Source: Multifurca ochricompacta (Eukaryota > Basidiomycota > Agaricomycetes > Russulales > Russulaceae). From it: a DNA stretch of 23,869 nucleotides. This document shows, piece by piece, positions 1-9,261 of this stretch. Every line of letters begins with the position of its first letter. The first letter of the stretch is position 1. The translations under genes and the position numbers were made by a program. A model generated the notes under the pieces. The model was not told the DNA's origin and ran no database searches. It saw only the letters and a list, made by a program, of their open reading frames with translations. The DNA lies in the NCBI GenBank assembly GCA_022496185.1, contig WTXG01000429.1, positions 1 to 23,869 on the forward strand, given 5' to 3'.

Positions 1-755
1 CTTGTACTTTAGATGTACTATATCAGCTACTAGATTAAATGAATGCATTATCTCATTATCTCGTTTAATGATGTGATTTGATCATATGTCAGATCTTAGA
101 TGTATATTCTATGGATCTAATTAATTTGTGAACGCGTTTCTGTTGTGTTATCTATGCGTGATCACAATCTTGTCGGACCAATGGAAATCGCAGCCATGAT
201 TGTTAAGTCAACCTTCCTTAATAGGAAGGAGGTCAGATCAATATGCTGGTCCATGTGATGCAATGTAGTTGCTGCTCTATGCAGCCTGTAGATACATGCG
301 GGCCTTGTTTCAGTAAACTAATTTGATAATTAGATTATAGAATAGTCTAAAGTAGTCTAGAGTGTATTTTAGATAGTGCCAGACCGGCAGAATTGATTGC
401 GCGTTAATAAAACAGTTGCATCATGATTTTCAAGAGAGTGGATCACTGATAACACTTTTATTTTACATCGCACTGTTGATCTGCTTTGATATTTCATAGG
501 ATAACACTAGAATATATTTACAGAAACCCTGTAGCATACATCAAATTAAATCTTATCATTTGTTTGCTACAGATGTATTTTATCATTACATTTCTGCTGA
601 TCTTGTCAATGACTGATGACCACTTATACCCGCCAAACCCGCTGTGCAGGTACAGGTTTCTGGTGGGTTGGGAGTTGTATACCTGTACCCGTACCCATCA
701 AAACCCACAGTGCTTACCTGTGCAGGTATGAAAACCCTTGCCGATCCCTATTTGG
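1..755. repeat. Direct repeat copy 1 (partner at 16676-17430)
   Basis: The first ~755 bases recur in the same order and orientation at 16676-17430, starting CTTGTACTTTAGATGTAC in both. Differences are mostly transitions, for example GAACGCGTTT here against GAATGCATTT there, the pattern expected from loss of CpG. Similarity stops near 'AAACCCTTGC(C/T)GATC'. The block contains the plus-oriented unit A (203-613) used in the inverted repeat below. No protein can be assigned; ORFs in it are short and accidental. Confidence 0.85.
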
Positions 756-1175
756 CAGGTATAGGTGCCAATTATGCATTGACAAGATCAGTAAAATTTC
801 CGAGATAAAACACATCTGCAGCCACAAAAATACAAGATCTCGTCTGATGTATGCTACAGGGTGGTGTTAAATATGTTCTAGTATTATCCTACAAAATATC
901 AAAGCAGATTAACAGTGCGATGTAAAATAAAATCCTTATCAGTGATCCAATCTCTTGAAAACCATGATACATCTGTTTTATTAACACGCAACCAATTCTG
1001 CCAGTCTGGCACTATCTAAAATACACTCTAGACTAATATAGACTATTCTATAATCTAATTATCAAATTACTTTATTGAAACAAGGCCTGTGTGTGTCTAC
1101 AAGCTGCATGGGGCAGTGACTACATTGCATCACATGGTGGTCTGACCTCCTTCCTATTAAGGAAGGTTGACTTAA
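203..1175. repeat. Long inverted repeat (unit A arms 203-613 and 774-1175)
   Basis: The arm starting TTAAGTCAACCTTCCTTAAT at 203 is answered by its reverse complement ending at 1175. The arms also share the inverted stretches around 'TAGTGCCAGAC.GGCAGAATT', 'CAGTGATCC' and 'AACCCTGTAGCATACATC'. The ~160-bp centre (614-773) holds GTACCC/GTACCT-type hexamer runs. Each arm has a TATA-like A/T stretch before 'ACCCTGTAGC', reminiscent of an LTR, but no TG...CA boundary or TSD was found, so the class (head-to-head LTR remnants or fold-back element) is open. Confidence 0.75.
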
Positions 1176-1364
1176 ATGCACAGAAATGTGCATCCAGGGA
1201 CTAGGACAGTTGCACTTGTATGAAATGAAACCAGAATAATAAAATAATAATGTAAATAAAGGATCCATTTAATCTTCTGAACATAAACCAACAATTTTTG
1301 AGGAATCTTGAGTAGCCATAAATGAACACATTGTGTCTAGTGATTGGCAGGGGTAACCCTGGGG
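1176..1364 (-). repeat. Decayed LTR-like unit B, reverse copy
   Basis: This stretch is the reverse complement of part of unit B seen at 2036-2220: it includes 'GAAACCAGAATAATAAAATAATAATG', an inverted 'TTAATCTTCTGAACATAAACC' block and 'TTGAGTAGCCATAAATGAACAC' in shorter overlapping pieces. Unit B resembles the first ~230 bp of the Copia LTR at the right of the window (see 1455-1655). No gene is present. Confidence 0.6.
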
Positions 1365-1388
1365 TATCCTCGTTGGTACCCGTACCCG

Positions 1389-1418
1389 TACCCATACCCG
1401 TCACTACGGGTATGGGTA
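1389..1418. repeat. Perfect hairpin in hexamer array
   Basis: TACCCATACCCGT (1389-1401) and ACGGGTATGGGTA (1406-1418) are exact reverse complements around a CACT loop. Immediately after lies the 16-bp palindrome GTAACCCATGGGTTAC (1417-1432). Related but degraded versions occur near 16010-16070 and, inverted, near 4040-4100. Confidence 0.8.
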
Positions 1419-1454
1419 ACCCATGGGTTACCCGCAGGTCACCCATGAAAACAC

Positions 1455-1655
1455 GTGCAAGTTCTTTACTTGCATCGCGCATTTCGGATACCCGGCCCAG
1501 GCCTTCCCGGACCAAGAAGATACACAACGCGTTCATTTGTGGCTGCTTAAGATCCCTCAATGACTCTTATTTTATGTTCAGAAGATTAAGATAATTCATT
1601 ATTCCATTTTTATTTTATTATTCTGCTTTCAATTTTATACAAGCACAACTAAAAT
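1455..1655 (+). repeat. LTR-like unit B, plus copy (others near 1816-2015, 2036-2220)
   Basis: The unit runs from 'TTGCATCGCGCATTTCGGAT' to 'TTTTATACAAGCACAAC'. The same order of landmarks opens the Copia LTR read in sense: GCGCATTCCGGA, CCGGCCC, CGTTCATTCGCGGC, ACTCAAGAT, GTTCGGAAGAGTAA, GATTTTATGCAAGCGCGACT. The copies are therefore probably old members of the same LTR lineage. I could not find paired TSDs for them. Confidence 0.5.
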
Positions 1656-2232
1656 ACAGTATACAGAGATGATTAGATAGGATGTTATAGAACATTGATG
1701 AAAAGCCTGTCAGATAACCACACAGAATGCAAAATAATTTGATGAACACATAGCAATTTGCAGGGGTAACCCCTGGACAATTGTTTTGATACCTGGGTTA
1801 CCCATAAAATGAAACGCGTGCAAGTTCTTTACTTGCATCGCGCATTTTGGACATCTGGCCTGGGACATCCCAGTCAAGGAGATACGCACTTGGACACAAC
1901 GCATTCATTTATGGCTACTCAAGATCCCTCAAAGATTCCTATTTTATGTTCATAAGATTAAGATAATTTATTATTCCATTTTTATTTTATTATTCTGGTT
2001 TCAATTTTATACGAGCGTGACTGTTCTTTGCGTTTCTGCGCATTTCGGATAAATGGCCTGGGCCATCCTGGTCAAGGAGATAAGCACTTGGACACAATGC
2101 GTTCATTTATGGCTACTCAAGATCCCTCAAATATTGTTGGTTTATGTTCAGAAGATTAAAAGGATCTTTTATTTACATTATTATTTTATTATTCTGGTTT
2201 CATTTCATACAAGCGCGACTGTCCTGGTGCAT

Positions 2233-2645
2233 TTAAGTCAACCTTCCTTAATAGGAAGGAGGTCAGACAATATGCTGGTCTATGCGATGCAATATAGTCG
2301 CTGCCCCATGCAGCTTGTAGATACACGCGGGCCTTGTTTCAGCAAACTAATTTGATAATTAGATTACAATACAGTCTAAAGTAGTCTAGAGTGTATTTTA
2401 GATAGTGCCAGACTGGCAGAATTGGTCGCGCGTTAATAAAACAGATGTATCATGGTTTTCAAGAAAGTGGATCACTGATAAGGATTTTATTTTACATCGC
2501 ACCGTTAATCTGCTTTGATATTTTGTATGATAATACTAGAACATATTTAACACAACCCTGTAGCATACATCAGACGAGATCTTGTATTTTTGTGGCTGCA
2601 GATGTGTTTTATCTCGGAAATTCTACTGATCTTGTCAATGCATAA
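2233..2645 (+). repeat. Unit A, plus copy in the loop of the large inverted repeat
   Basis: Starts TTAAGTCAACCTTCCTTAAT like the arm at 203 and runs to 'CTGATCTTGTCAATGCATAATC'. It is followed (2646-2760) by a centre rich in TACCC/TACCTG hexamers like that at 614-773. No coding sequence is recognisable. Confidence 0.7.
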
Positions 2646-3326
2646 TCAGTGCCTATACCCGCCAAACCCGCCATGCGGGTACGGGTTTCCATGGGTTGGG
2701 AGCTGTATACCCATACCTGTACCCGGCAAAACCCATGGCGCTTACCTGCACAGGTATGAAACCCTTTGACAATCACTAATTGTGTCCAAGTGCTTATCTC
2801 CTTGACCAGGATGGCCCAGGCCATTTACCCAAAATGCACAGAAATGCAAAGAACAGTTGCACTCATATAAAATTGAAACCAGAATAATAAAATAAAAATG
2901 GAATAATAAATTATCTTAATCTTATGAACATAAAATAGGAATCTTTGAGGGATCTTGAGTAGCCATAAATGAATGCATTGTGTCCAAGTGCATATCTCCT
3001 TGATCAGGATGTCCCAGGCTGGATGTCTGAAATGTGCAATGCAAGTAAAGAACTTGCACTTGTTTCATTTTATGGGTAACCCAGGTATCAAAACAATTAC
3101 CCAGGGGTTACCCCTGCAAATTGCTATGTGTTCATCAAATTATTTTGCATTCTGTGTGGTTATCTGACAGGCTTTTCATCAATGTTCTATAACATCCTAT
3201 CTAATCATCTCTTTATACTGTATTTTAGTTGTGCTTGTATAAAATTGAAAGCAGAATAATAAAATAAAAATGGAATAATGAATTATCTTAATCTTCCGAA
3301 CATAAAATAAGAGTCATTGAGGGATC

Positions 3327-3929
3327 TTAAGTGTTACGTCCAATGCAGGACATTCCACACAATGTGTGTGACAGCGCGACTTTATGGGTTCGGATAAGAA
3401 ACCAATAAGGCTCCTTGGAGTTCAGGTGGAATGAGTCAAAGTCAAAGGGGCTGTACCTGACGACTATGTTGAGCGGGGAAGTACCAAAAGTACTGAGACA
3501 AATGAGTCAAAGGTTCCACAGGGGATGTCCAGAAGACAAGCACCGATGTATTCAATAAGTCGAGTCTGAGTCCTACAGAGTAGTTACAGCAGGCTCTTAT
3601 ACATAATCAAATGGGCATCTATGAGATAAGGAGTCGGAGTCAGGTGGGCCCGAATATATGGAAGCAGAGGGCGTAAAGCCTGGCTTCTGATAGGGTATTA
3701 AGTGTCCAGTCGTAAAGATAAAGAGATAGCAAGATAAAGAGATAAGGGGTCAAACATAGGTACACAATGAGTCAACAAGTCCAAAGCGAGTCATGGGGAT
3801 GGGAGCAAGGCACGTGATGGGTCCCAGGATGGAGACGTGATCATGAAGTGCAGAGTAGGCAGTAAAGAGGGGTCATCGTTAGGGAGGGTGAAGAAAATGG
3901 GGTTACTCAGCAAAGGTTGTAACATTAAG
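3327..3929. mobile_element. Solo LTR (3332-3924), Ty3/Gypsy-like, with 5-bp TSD
   Basis: A 593-bp insertion starts TGTTACGTCC and ends GGTTGTAACA, i.e. TG...CA with TGTTAC/GTAACA ends. It is flanked by the direct repeat TTAAG (3327-3331 and 3925-3929). The target is the right arm of the large inverted repeat; the left arm at 1530-1560 shows the empty sequence (GATCTTAAGCAGCCAC in complement), so the boundaries are fixed independently. No internal retrotransposon domains remain. Gypsy affiliation is inferred from the TGTTAC...GTAACA ends only. Confidence 0.88.
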
Positions 3930-4144
3930 CAGCCACAAATGAACACATTGTGTATCTTCTTGGTCTGGGAAGGCCTGGGCCGGGTATCTGAAATGCACAA
4001 CGCAAGTAAAGAACTTGCATGCATTTTCACAGGTGACCCACAGGTAACCTGCAGGTTACCTGTACCTGTAGTGACAGGTATGGGTACAGGTATGGCAACC
4101 ATACTACAGACCTGTCCATACTGTGAGGTACAAATATGGTGCAC

Positions 4145-4525
4145 AGCCCTATTTCAGTAAAGTAATTTGATAATTAGATTACAATATAGTCTAAAGTAGT
4201 CTAGAGTGTATTTTAGATAGTGCCAGACCAGCAGAATTGGTTGCACATTAATAAAACAGATGCATCATGATTTTCAAGAAAGAGGATCACTGATAACACT
4301 TTTATTTTACATTGCACTGTTGATCTGCTTTGATATTTCATAGGACAACACTAGAACATATTTACAGAAACCCTGTAGCATACATCAGATGACATCTTGT
4401 CATTTTTTGGCTACAGATGTGTTTTATCATTAAATTTCTGCTGATCTTGTCAATGACTGATGGCCACCTATACCTGCCAAACCCACTGCACAGGTATGGG
4501 TTTCTGGCAGGTTGGGAGCTGTATA
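4145..4525 (+). repeat. Unit A, plus copy (5' end missing)
   Basis: Matches the copy at 203-613 from 'TTTCAGTAAA.TAATTTGATAATTAG' through 'TCTGCTGATCTTGTCAATGACTGATGGCC' to the following hexamer-rich centre. It begins abruptly right after the end of the large inverted repeat, so its first ~130 bases are absent. No gene. Confidence 0.7.
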
Positions 4526-4605
4526 GATGCATGTCATTGAGCACCTCATTGATTGCAAAGCTTTGCAGGTCATCAGCTGTGACACTTTCTTGCTAGTATT
4601 TCGCG

Positions 4606-5519
4606 TTTTCTCTCTTTTTTTGTTTTCTATGCCCCTTTCCTTCACTATATACCTTATCAGATCTACTTATCTGATGACCATAGCCTGGACAAGGGATTCA
4701 ACTCCCATGTCATCTGATTGATGATCTCATAGCTGATGTCATAGACCTTGTGACCCTAGTATGATCTCATAGGTGATGTCATGACCATTGTGACTTAATA
4801 TGATATCATTTGTACAAGACTCTAGACTATGACTTCATAGTAGCTACATTGTATTTAAGGACTGCAATAAATCTAAGGACAGACTAAGTCTGTTCTCCTT
4901 GTACCAATCAAAGGTCCTTATGAAGTCCCTTCAGCCCTCTTCCAAGATGTGACTTGAGAGGGTTTGGCTCACCAGTGGCTCCAGCAAAGGCTCTTGCCTT
5001 GCTATCTGAATACCCTGACTTCACATGCAATGTCCAGACTTGTTGCCTTGATCCATATTGGCTGCACACTGTGACATCTTGACTTGACTTAACACTTGCA
5101 TCTCTTGACTGCCTTGATTGACCTTGACCTGAACCCAAACCAACACACACAGAAGGACCTGTGTGCAACATCAGCTGAGAGATGCTCCAGCTGTTTGTTG
5201 CTCATTGCATGGTGCAGTTGACCAGTTTCTCTCTCTTCTAAGTAGATGGGCACACTGTATACTGGTCCATCCTTCTTCATACACCCAGTGATGTCCATAC
5301 CACCATTGGTGTAAAAGATGTACTTGGCCAGCAATTCTTCACCTTCTTTAGTGGGGATCATGAGCAGGAAGAACATTGAGTTGGGGTTGTTGGCAAAGAA
5401 GGGGAACTCTGGGGCTACATCATCTTCCTCCATGTCAATGAGGTCATTTGGGTGCAGGTGCTCAGAGTGGGTAAAATCATTGCCTGGGTTGGGAGATTTG
5501 TTTTTGACACAGGCCTCAG
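4606..5519. other. CpG-free block of ~914 bp
   Basis: Read base by base, no CG dinucleotide occurs between the CGCG at 4602-4605 and the CG at 5520-5521, although GC content is not especially low. CG then becomes frequent within a few bases (for example GTGACGACGGCAGCGACC near 5566). TpG and CpA are abundant. The left part (4526-5088) has no gene; it holds a TATTTAAGG (4852) and AATAAA-like (4866) signal compatible with an LTR-type promoter, weakly. The right part overlaps the ORF at 5089-5559. Confidence 0.85.
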
Positions 5520-5559
5520 CGGCAGCATAGTTGACAATGGAATTAAATTTTCCCAGCAT
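5089..5559 (-). CDS. Unrecognised 156-residue ORF
   Basis: A single open frame from ATG at 5559, with no family I can name. The N-terminal part is hydrophilic, with an acidic stretch around residues 42-48 (DMEEDD), a hydrophobic stretch around residues 50-67 (PFFANNPNSMFFLLMIP) and a C-terminus rich in Cys and basic residues (WFGFRSRSIKAVKRCKC). A TATATAAAAA stretch lies upstream on the plus strand (near 5584), reading TTTTTTATATA on the coding strand. Nearly the whole ORF lies in the CpG-free block, and only its first ~13 codons lie in CpG-containing DNA. It could be an exon or remnant of a transposon gene. It sits ~200 bp downstream of the laccase in the same orientation but is probably unrelated to it. 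Confidence 0.35.
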   Translation of the reverse strand: MLGKFNSIVNYAAAEACVKNKSPNPGNDFTHSEHLHPNDLIDMEEDDVAPEFPFFANNPNSMFFLLMIPTKEGEELLAKYIFYTNGGMDITGCMKKDGPVYSVPIYLEERETGQLHHAMSNKQLEHLSADVAHRSFCVCWFGFRSRSIKAVKRCKC

Positions 5560-5762
5560 TCAGTGACGACGGCAGCGACCAGGTATATAAAAAATTACAC
5601 AAGCTGCAAGAATGGTGGGGTCCCGCAATACATCTTTGATGAGGGAGCAACAATACCTCATCACACGAAGGACAGTGGGTGAGCCAGAGTGGCGACTCGG
5701 ACTCAGATTAAACTTATCAACATCGATTCAAAGAAAAGAAAGAGGGAATAATACACTCGGGA

Positions 5763-8266
5763 TCAGGTTCGGCTCTCGAAGTTATCATAGGCCGGACAAA
5801 GACTTCGCCAAGAGTCTGAAGAAAAGAAGATGTTCCCTTCAGGCAAAGTCAGGTATTTGGGTCTCGTTCGAACTCACCGGGCACGACATCCGTGGTTGAC
5901 ACCTCAGGGACGTCCTCCGCAAACACCACGGCAAAGCCCCTAATACACGCCGGGATATCAACACATAAGACGTCGGACAAGGACACTGAAGGACTCACTT
6001 TGTCGAGTGCCAGTTGACATGGCAATTAAGAATCCACGGGCCGGGGTTGTCCGTGAAAAACCGGATCGTGACGTTATCGCCCGTTTTGCCCATGCTCACA
6101 ACATCGCGAATCACAGGGTCGTCAAAGTTGTATACGGAGCTTCCTGCGCTACGAACTACATGGAAAGCGTGACCATGCAAGTGAATGGGGTGCTACAAAG
6201 TAATAGCAAACAAAAAGCATGTCAGGGAACCACAGTCTACAGACTAGAAGGTTGCGTGCAGAAGACTCACAGGGCCGTCGGCGACACCGGCAGGAAGAGA
6301 TATCTCGACGCTCTTGTTGGGTTCGAGCTTGTAGATGCTGCCAGTAGGAACAAGGTCCGCTGCGCTCTGTGCACCGGATAGGATCTGGAGCAGGACAGGA
6401 ACAGTTGGGGAATCAAAGGGAAAACCATTAACGAGGAACTCGGTGTAGTCACTGCCCTAGAGTTTTTTTTTGGAGTCGATCCTGAAATGCATTGTAATAG
6501 AAGAATGTGATTTCTTACGAGTGTGACCGCCAAGTTTATGTTGATGTCAGCCCCGCCAGGGAAGGGCTCTCCGGGCTGACTCATCCAATTTCAGTTTTTC
6601 TAGGTTACTATAACACATGAGTCTGAAAGATCAATATACTCACAACAGGTGTAGGTTCGAGTGGCTGTGCATGTAAAACGTGAGCTGCATAAATGAAGAT
6701 AGTCATATGAGACCTACGTGGAGATTTGTCTCGACGAGCGGGACCAAACTTGTCGGGACGTTCACATTAGGATCAGACAATGGATCCTCAATAGGGGCTT
6801 CTAAATATCGAAGGATAGCTACGTTAGTGAAGTCGGCATAGTCCCCGTCCGATAAATTGGGTAGGGCACGGATCCCTGCGCCCATTTGAATTAAATTACC
6901 AAGTATAACACAGAGGAGAGATCCTTACAGTAATTATCAACCACCCGATCTGCTTTGAGCTGTAAAACGAAAATAATACAAATGTGAGGAAATTCTTTTA
7001 TCAACAAGATACAAAATCGCCTTACGACAACCGAGTATCGTTGACCTGTTCACTAAGCGTTAGTCAATATACTGACAATTTACGTTTCGCTTACCAGCAA
7101 ATATCTGGAGCGAATCAACGACCAGAGGCTGAACGTTGTCACCATCGACCTCGATGATGGTCAGTTGATGGCCATCAATCGAGAAAGTGAAATTGGGATC
7201 GCAAGAGATGGATACAAGGCGGAGTCGGTAGCTGTTATGGCACGACGCGTTAGCTTTTGGTTCAACTTTTATAGACAAGCGGAAGACTAACCGCAAGCCG
7301 GATGCAACATTCACGACAGCAAGGGGAACGGGAGGGCCGCCAGGATAACGACCTTGGCCGTTAATCAGAGTAGAGTTGGGTTCTCTTCAAGATTCTCAGC
7401 TTTGGCAAACTACCAAGGGGTAAAACACTTACGGAACCAATGGCGCCTGAGTCGAGACGAAGTGGTACCAATCAGCAAGGGTAATAACAGTGTCATCTGA
7501 AAGTAAGAGGTCTAACGAGAACTCATTTAGAATTTGGTATTCATCTCACCGTCGTCAACGTCATACAGACCCGCGTGGGGGTCATTCGGATCATAAATGA
7601 CCAAAGGTCCACGCAAACCATCACAATATTGAGCCTGGAGATGGCTATGGTACCAGTATGTGCCCTAAAATAGTAGTAAAAGTAGTTAGCAGATATCTTG
7701 AGATTAGAGTACGATACAATACCGTTTGCCCTTCCCCATTGAATTTATAGAGAAAACTCTCGTTCGGTACAATTGGGCACTGAGTAACGAAGGGAGAACC
7801 GTCGGCGTAGTTGGTAGTCCTCTGAAAGATACCGTGCCAATGCTGCAGAATATAAACATTTAGCTTTTCACGCGAGCCGAAAAGATAATGTGATTCCCCA
7901 CAATAGAAGTCACCAGGTCCATGGAGTTATCTGTCAACTGATTAAAGACGTTGATTGCAAAATCATCGCGCTGACGAGAGCGGCGTCAAAAATTAGCAGC
8001 AACAAGAATGAGCTTTGGCATGTTTACCTTGTTTGCCTTGATCAATGGACCAGGGAAGACACCATCAACGAGGACGGCACTACAGACAGGGTGCTACCTT
8101 GGTGTTTGTTTCATAAGCACAGAAGATGAATGACTTACGAGCGTAGAAACCCATCTGGGGATATTTCGCTGATAGCGATTGGAAGGTCTGTCACGGGACC
8201 AAGGGCAGCGAAAGCCCTCTCCGAGATAACAGGGAGGAGTGCAAAAAAGTAGAGAAACTGGAGCAT
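5763..8266 (-). CDS. Secreted laccase (multicopper oxidase), 17 exons, altered Cu site
   Basis: Extracellular phenol-oxidising multicopper oxidase of the fungal laccase family. Exons on the minus strand: 8266-8139, 8079-8028, 7970-7902, 7842-7723, 7664-7550, 7496-7433, 7384-7292, 7231-7095, 7045-7026, 6959-6929, 6875-6718, 6664-6644, 6575-6519, 6456-6271, 6192-5999, 5939-5878, 5815-5763. They sum to 1560 nt, i.e. 519 residues plus TGA, a normal laccase length. Residues 1-21 form a signal peptide (core [13 protein letters not shown], likely cut [11 protein letters not shown]). Copper motifs: HWHG 84-87, WYHSH 127-131, HPIHLHGH 418-425, then NCHVNWH 473-479. The family has His at 473 (a type 3 copper ligand); here AAT (6025-6027) encodes Asn. 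Cys474, His475 and His479 are kept, with Phe483 at the axial position. All sixteen introns are GT...AG; the 7385 acceptor is AAG and the 7901 donor is GTGGGG. Oxidase activity is therefore doubtful, though the reading frame is intact. Confidence 0.9.
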
Positions 8267-8340
8267 GTATGACAGGAGAGCTGTTAAACGAGGGGATCAA
8301 AAGCCTCAGAAGGCTCGTGAAGGCTACCCATATTTTGAGG

Positions 8341-8350
8341 CATTTTATGT
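8341..8350 (-). promoter_or_regulatory. Possible TATA box of the laccase
   Basis: On the minus strand this reads ACATAAAATG, about 75-84 nt upstream of the laccase ATG at 8266, a plausible spacing for a basidiomycete core promoter. It is only a partial match to TATAAA; no transcript evidence is available. Confidence 0.3.
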
Positions 8351-9261
8351 CATGGAAACAGCCGCCCATGAGACGGTCTTCTCCCATTAGAACCGCAAAA
8401 GGTGATGATGGTGTCCATAGCTCATATTCATTCGATTTTAATCGAACCATGAAGTGAGTGATACCATATGGGTTGATCCGGGACACCATAGAGTGACTGG
8501 CCTAGCAAAGGCACACCAGACAAAACTGCCGGTAAATGGACAAACGGATGTCGATATCTCCAAATAGTAATAGCAGGAATGGAACTCTGGGTCGCTTTCT
8601 CGGCTCCGGGTAATGGATCCCATAGCTCGATAATACGTCAGTTCACAAACGTGAAATATTTCCATAATTGAACAAGAAACTCAACCTGAGGCCACAAAGA
8701 CTCCGTTGCACTGGCAGAGCTATATTTTTGTCCGACCCCCATGGGAGGGAATCTATCAAGCCCAAAGGAATAACAGCGTATCCCTCTCGCATATTTTATT
8801 TCCTTATAAGAACAAACGGTTTTACCTAATCAGAGTTCGATTGGATTCCAAGCTAGCACCTGTTGTCTCCGCTTCTTCTATGCAACTACAATCTTGTGGT
8901 AGAACGATCTACTGTCCAATCTCATTTAATTAAGCTTCTGGTTCGGGCGTTGGACTGGAAACTTCTAGCTGTCACCACTTCTGGCTCGACCTGTTTGCTC
9001 TCTCTCTTCCATTACTAGTCCTCTCAATAACATAACATTTCTGACATTAATTTGACTTTTAGTTTCCGAAAGACTCGGATACTTACCATCTTACAGTTAG
9101 TTATTGACTTGTGCCCATTCATTCCCTTACATCCGGTTTCCGTCCTTCTTGCTTGGTTTCATCCTCTTTCATCTCCCCTCGCGTGGCTTCACCCTGTATG
9201 GATCCAATCTGTGGTGAGTGCAAGGCAAAGCTTGTTCCTGAAAGGAGAGAAGCAGGGGAGA
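8351..9261. other. No gene seen
   Basis: Upstream region of the laccase. ORFs of 60-90 codons exist on both strands but none resembles a known protein, shows exon-like boundaries or has family motifs. No tRNA and no clear transposon termini were found. It presumably contains laccase regulatory sequence. Confidence 0.5.

Larger units (their letters stand above)
1365..4108. repeat. Large inverted repeat (arms 1365-2094 and 2787-4108)
   Basis: Positions 1548-2094 are mirrored at 2787-3331; the outer part 1365-1547 continues at 3930-4108 once the solo LTR at 3332-3924 is set aside. Matching landmarks include CTTAAGATCCCTCAATGACT at 1548 against its complement ending at 3331, and 'AAAGAACTTGCA' blocks in both arms. 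The central loop (about 2095-2786) contains another plus copy of unit A (2233-2645). Such a structure could fold as a long hairpin if transcribed; that consequence is inference. Confidence 0.8.

Noticed and set aside
203..1175. CRISPR-like array
   Set aside because: Repeats are two inverted arms, not short regularly spaced direct repeats; the window is eukaryotic.
1381..1420. Telomere-like hexamer array
   Set aside because: GTACCC/GTACCT units are not the TTAGGG repeat of basidiomycetes and occur inside interspersed repeats.
6267..6584. 105-codon minus ORF in the laccase
   Set aside because: Only its first ~19 usable codons are in the laccase frame; the rest reads intron and an out-of-frame exon.
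8094..8489. 131-codon minus ORF upstream of and overlapping laccase exon 1
   Set aside because: It reads through the laccase first exon and intron in a different frame; the laccase frame has the signal peptide and family sequence.
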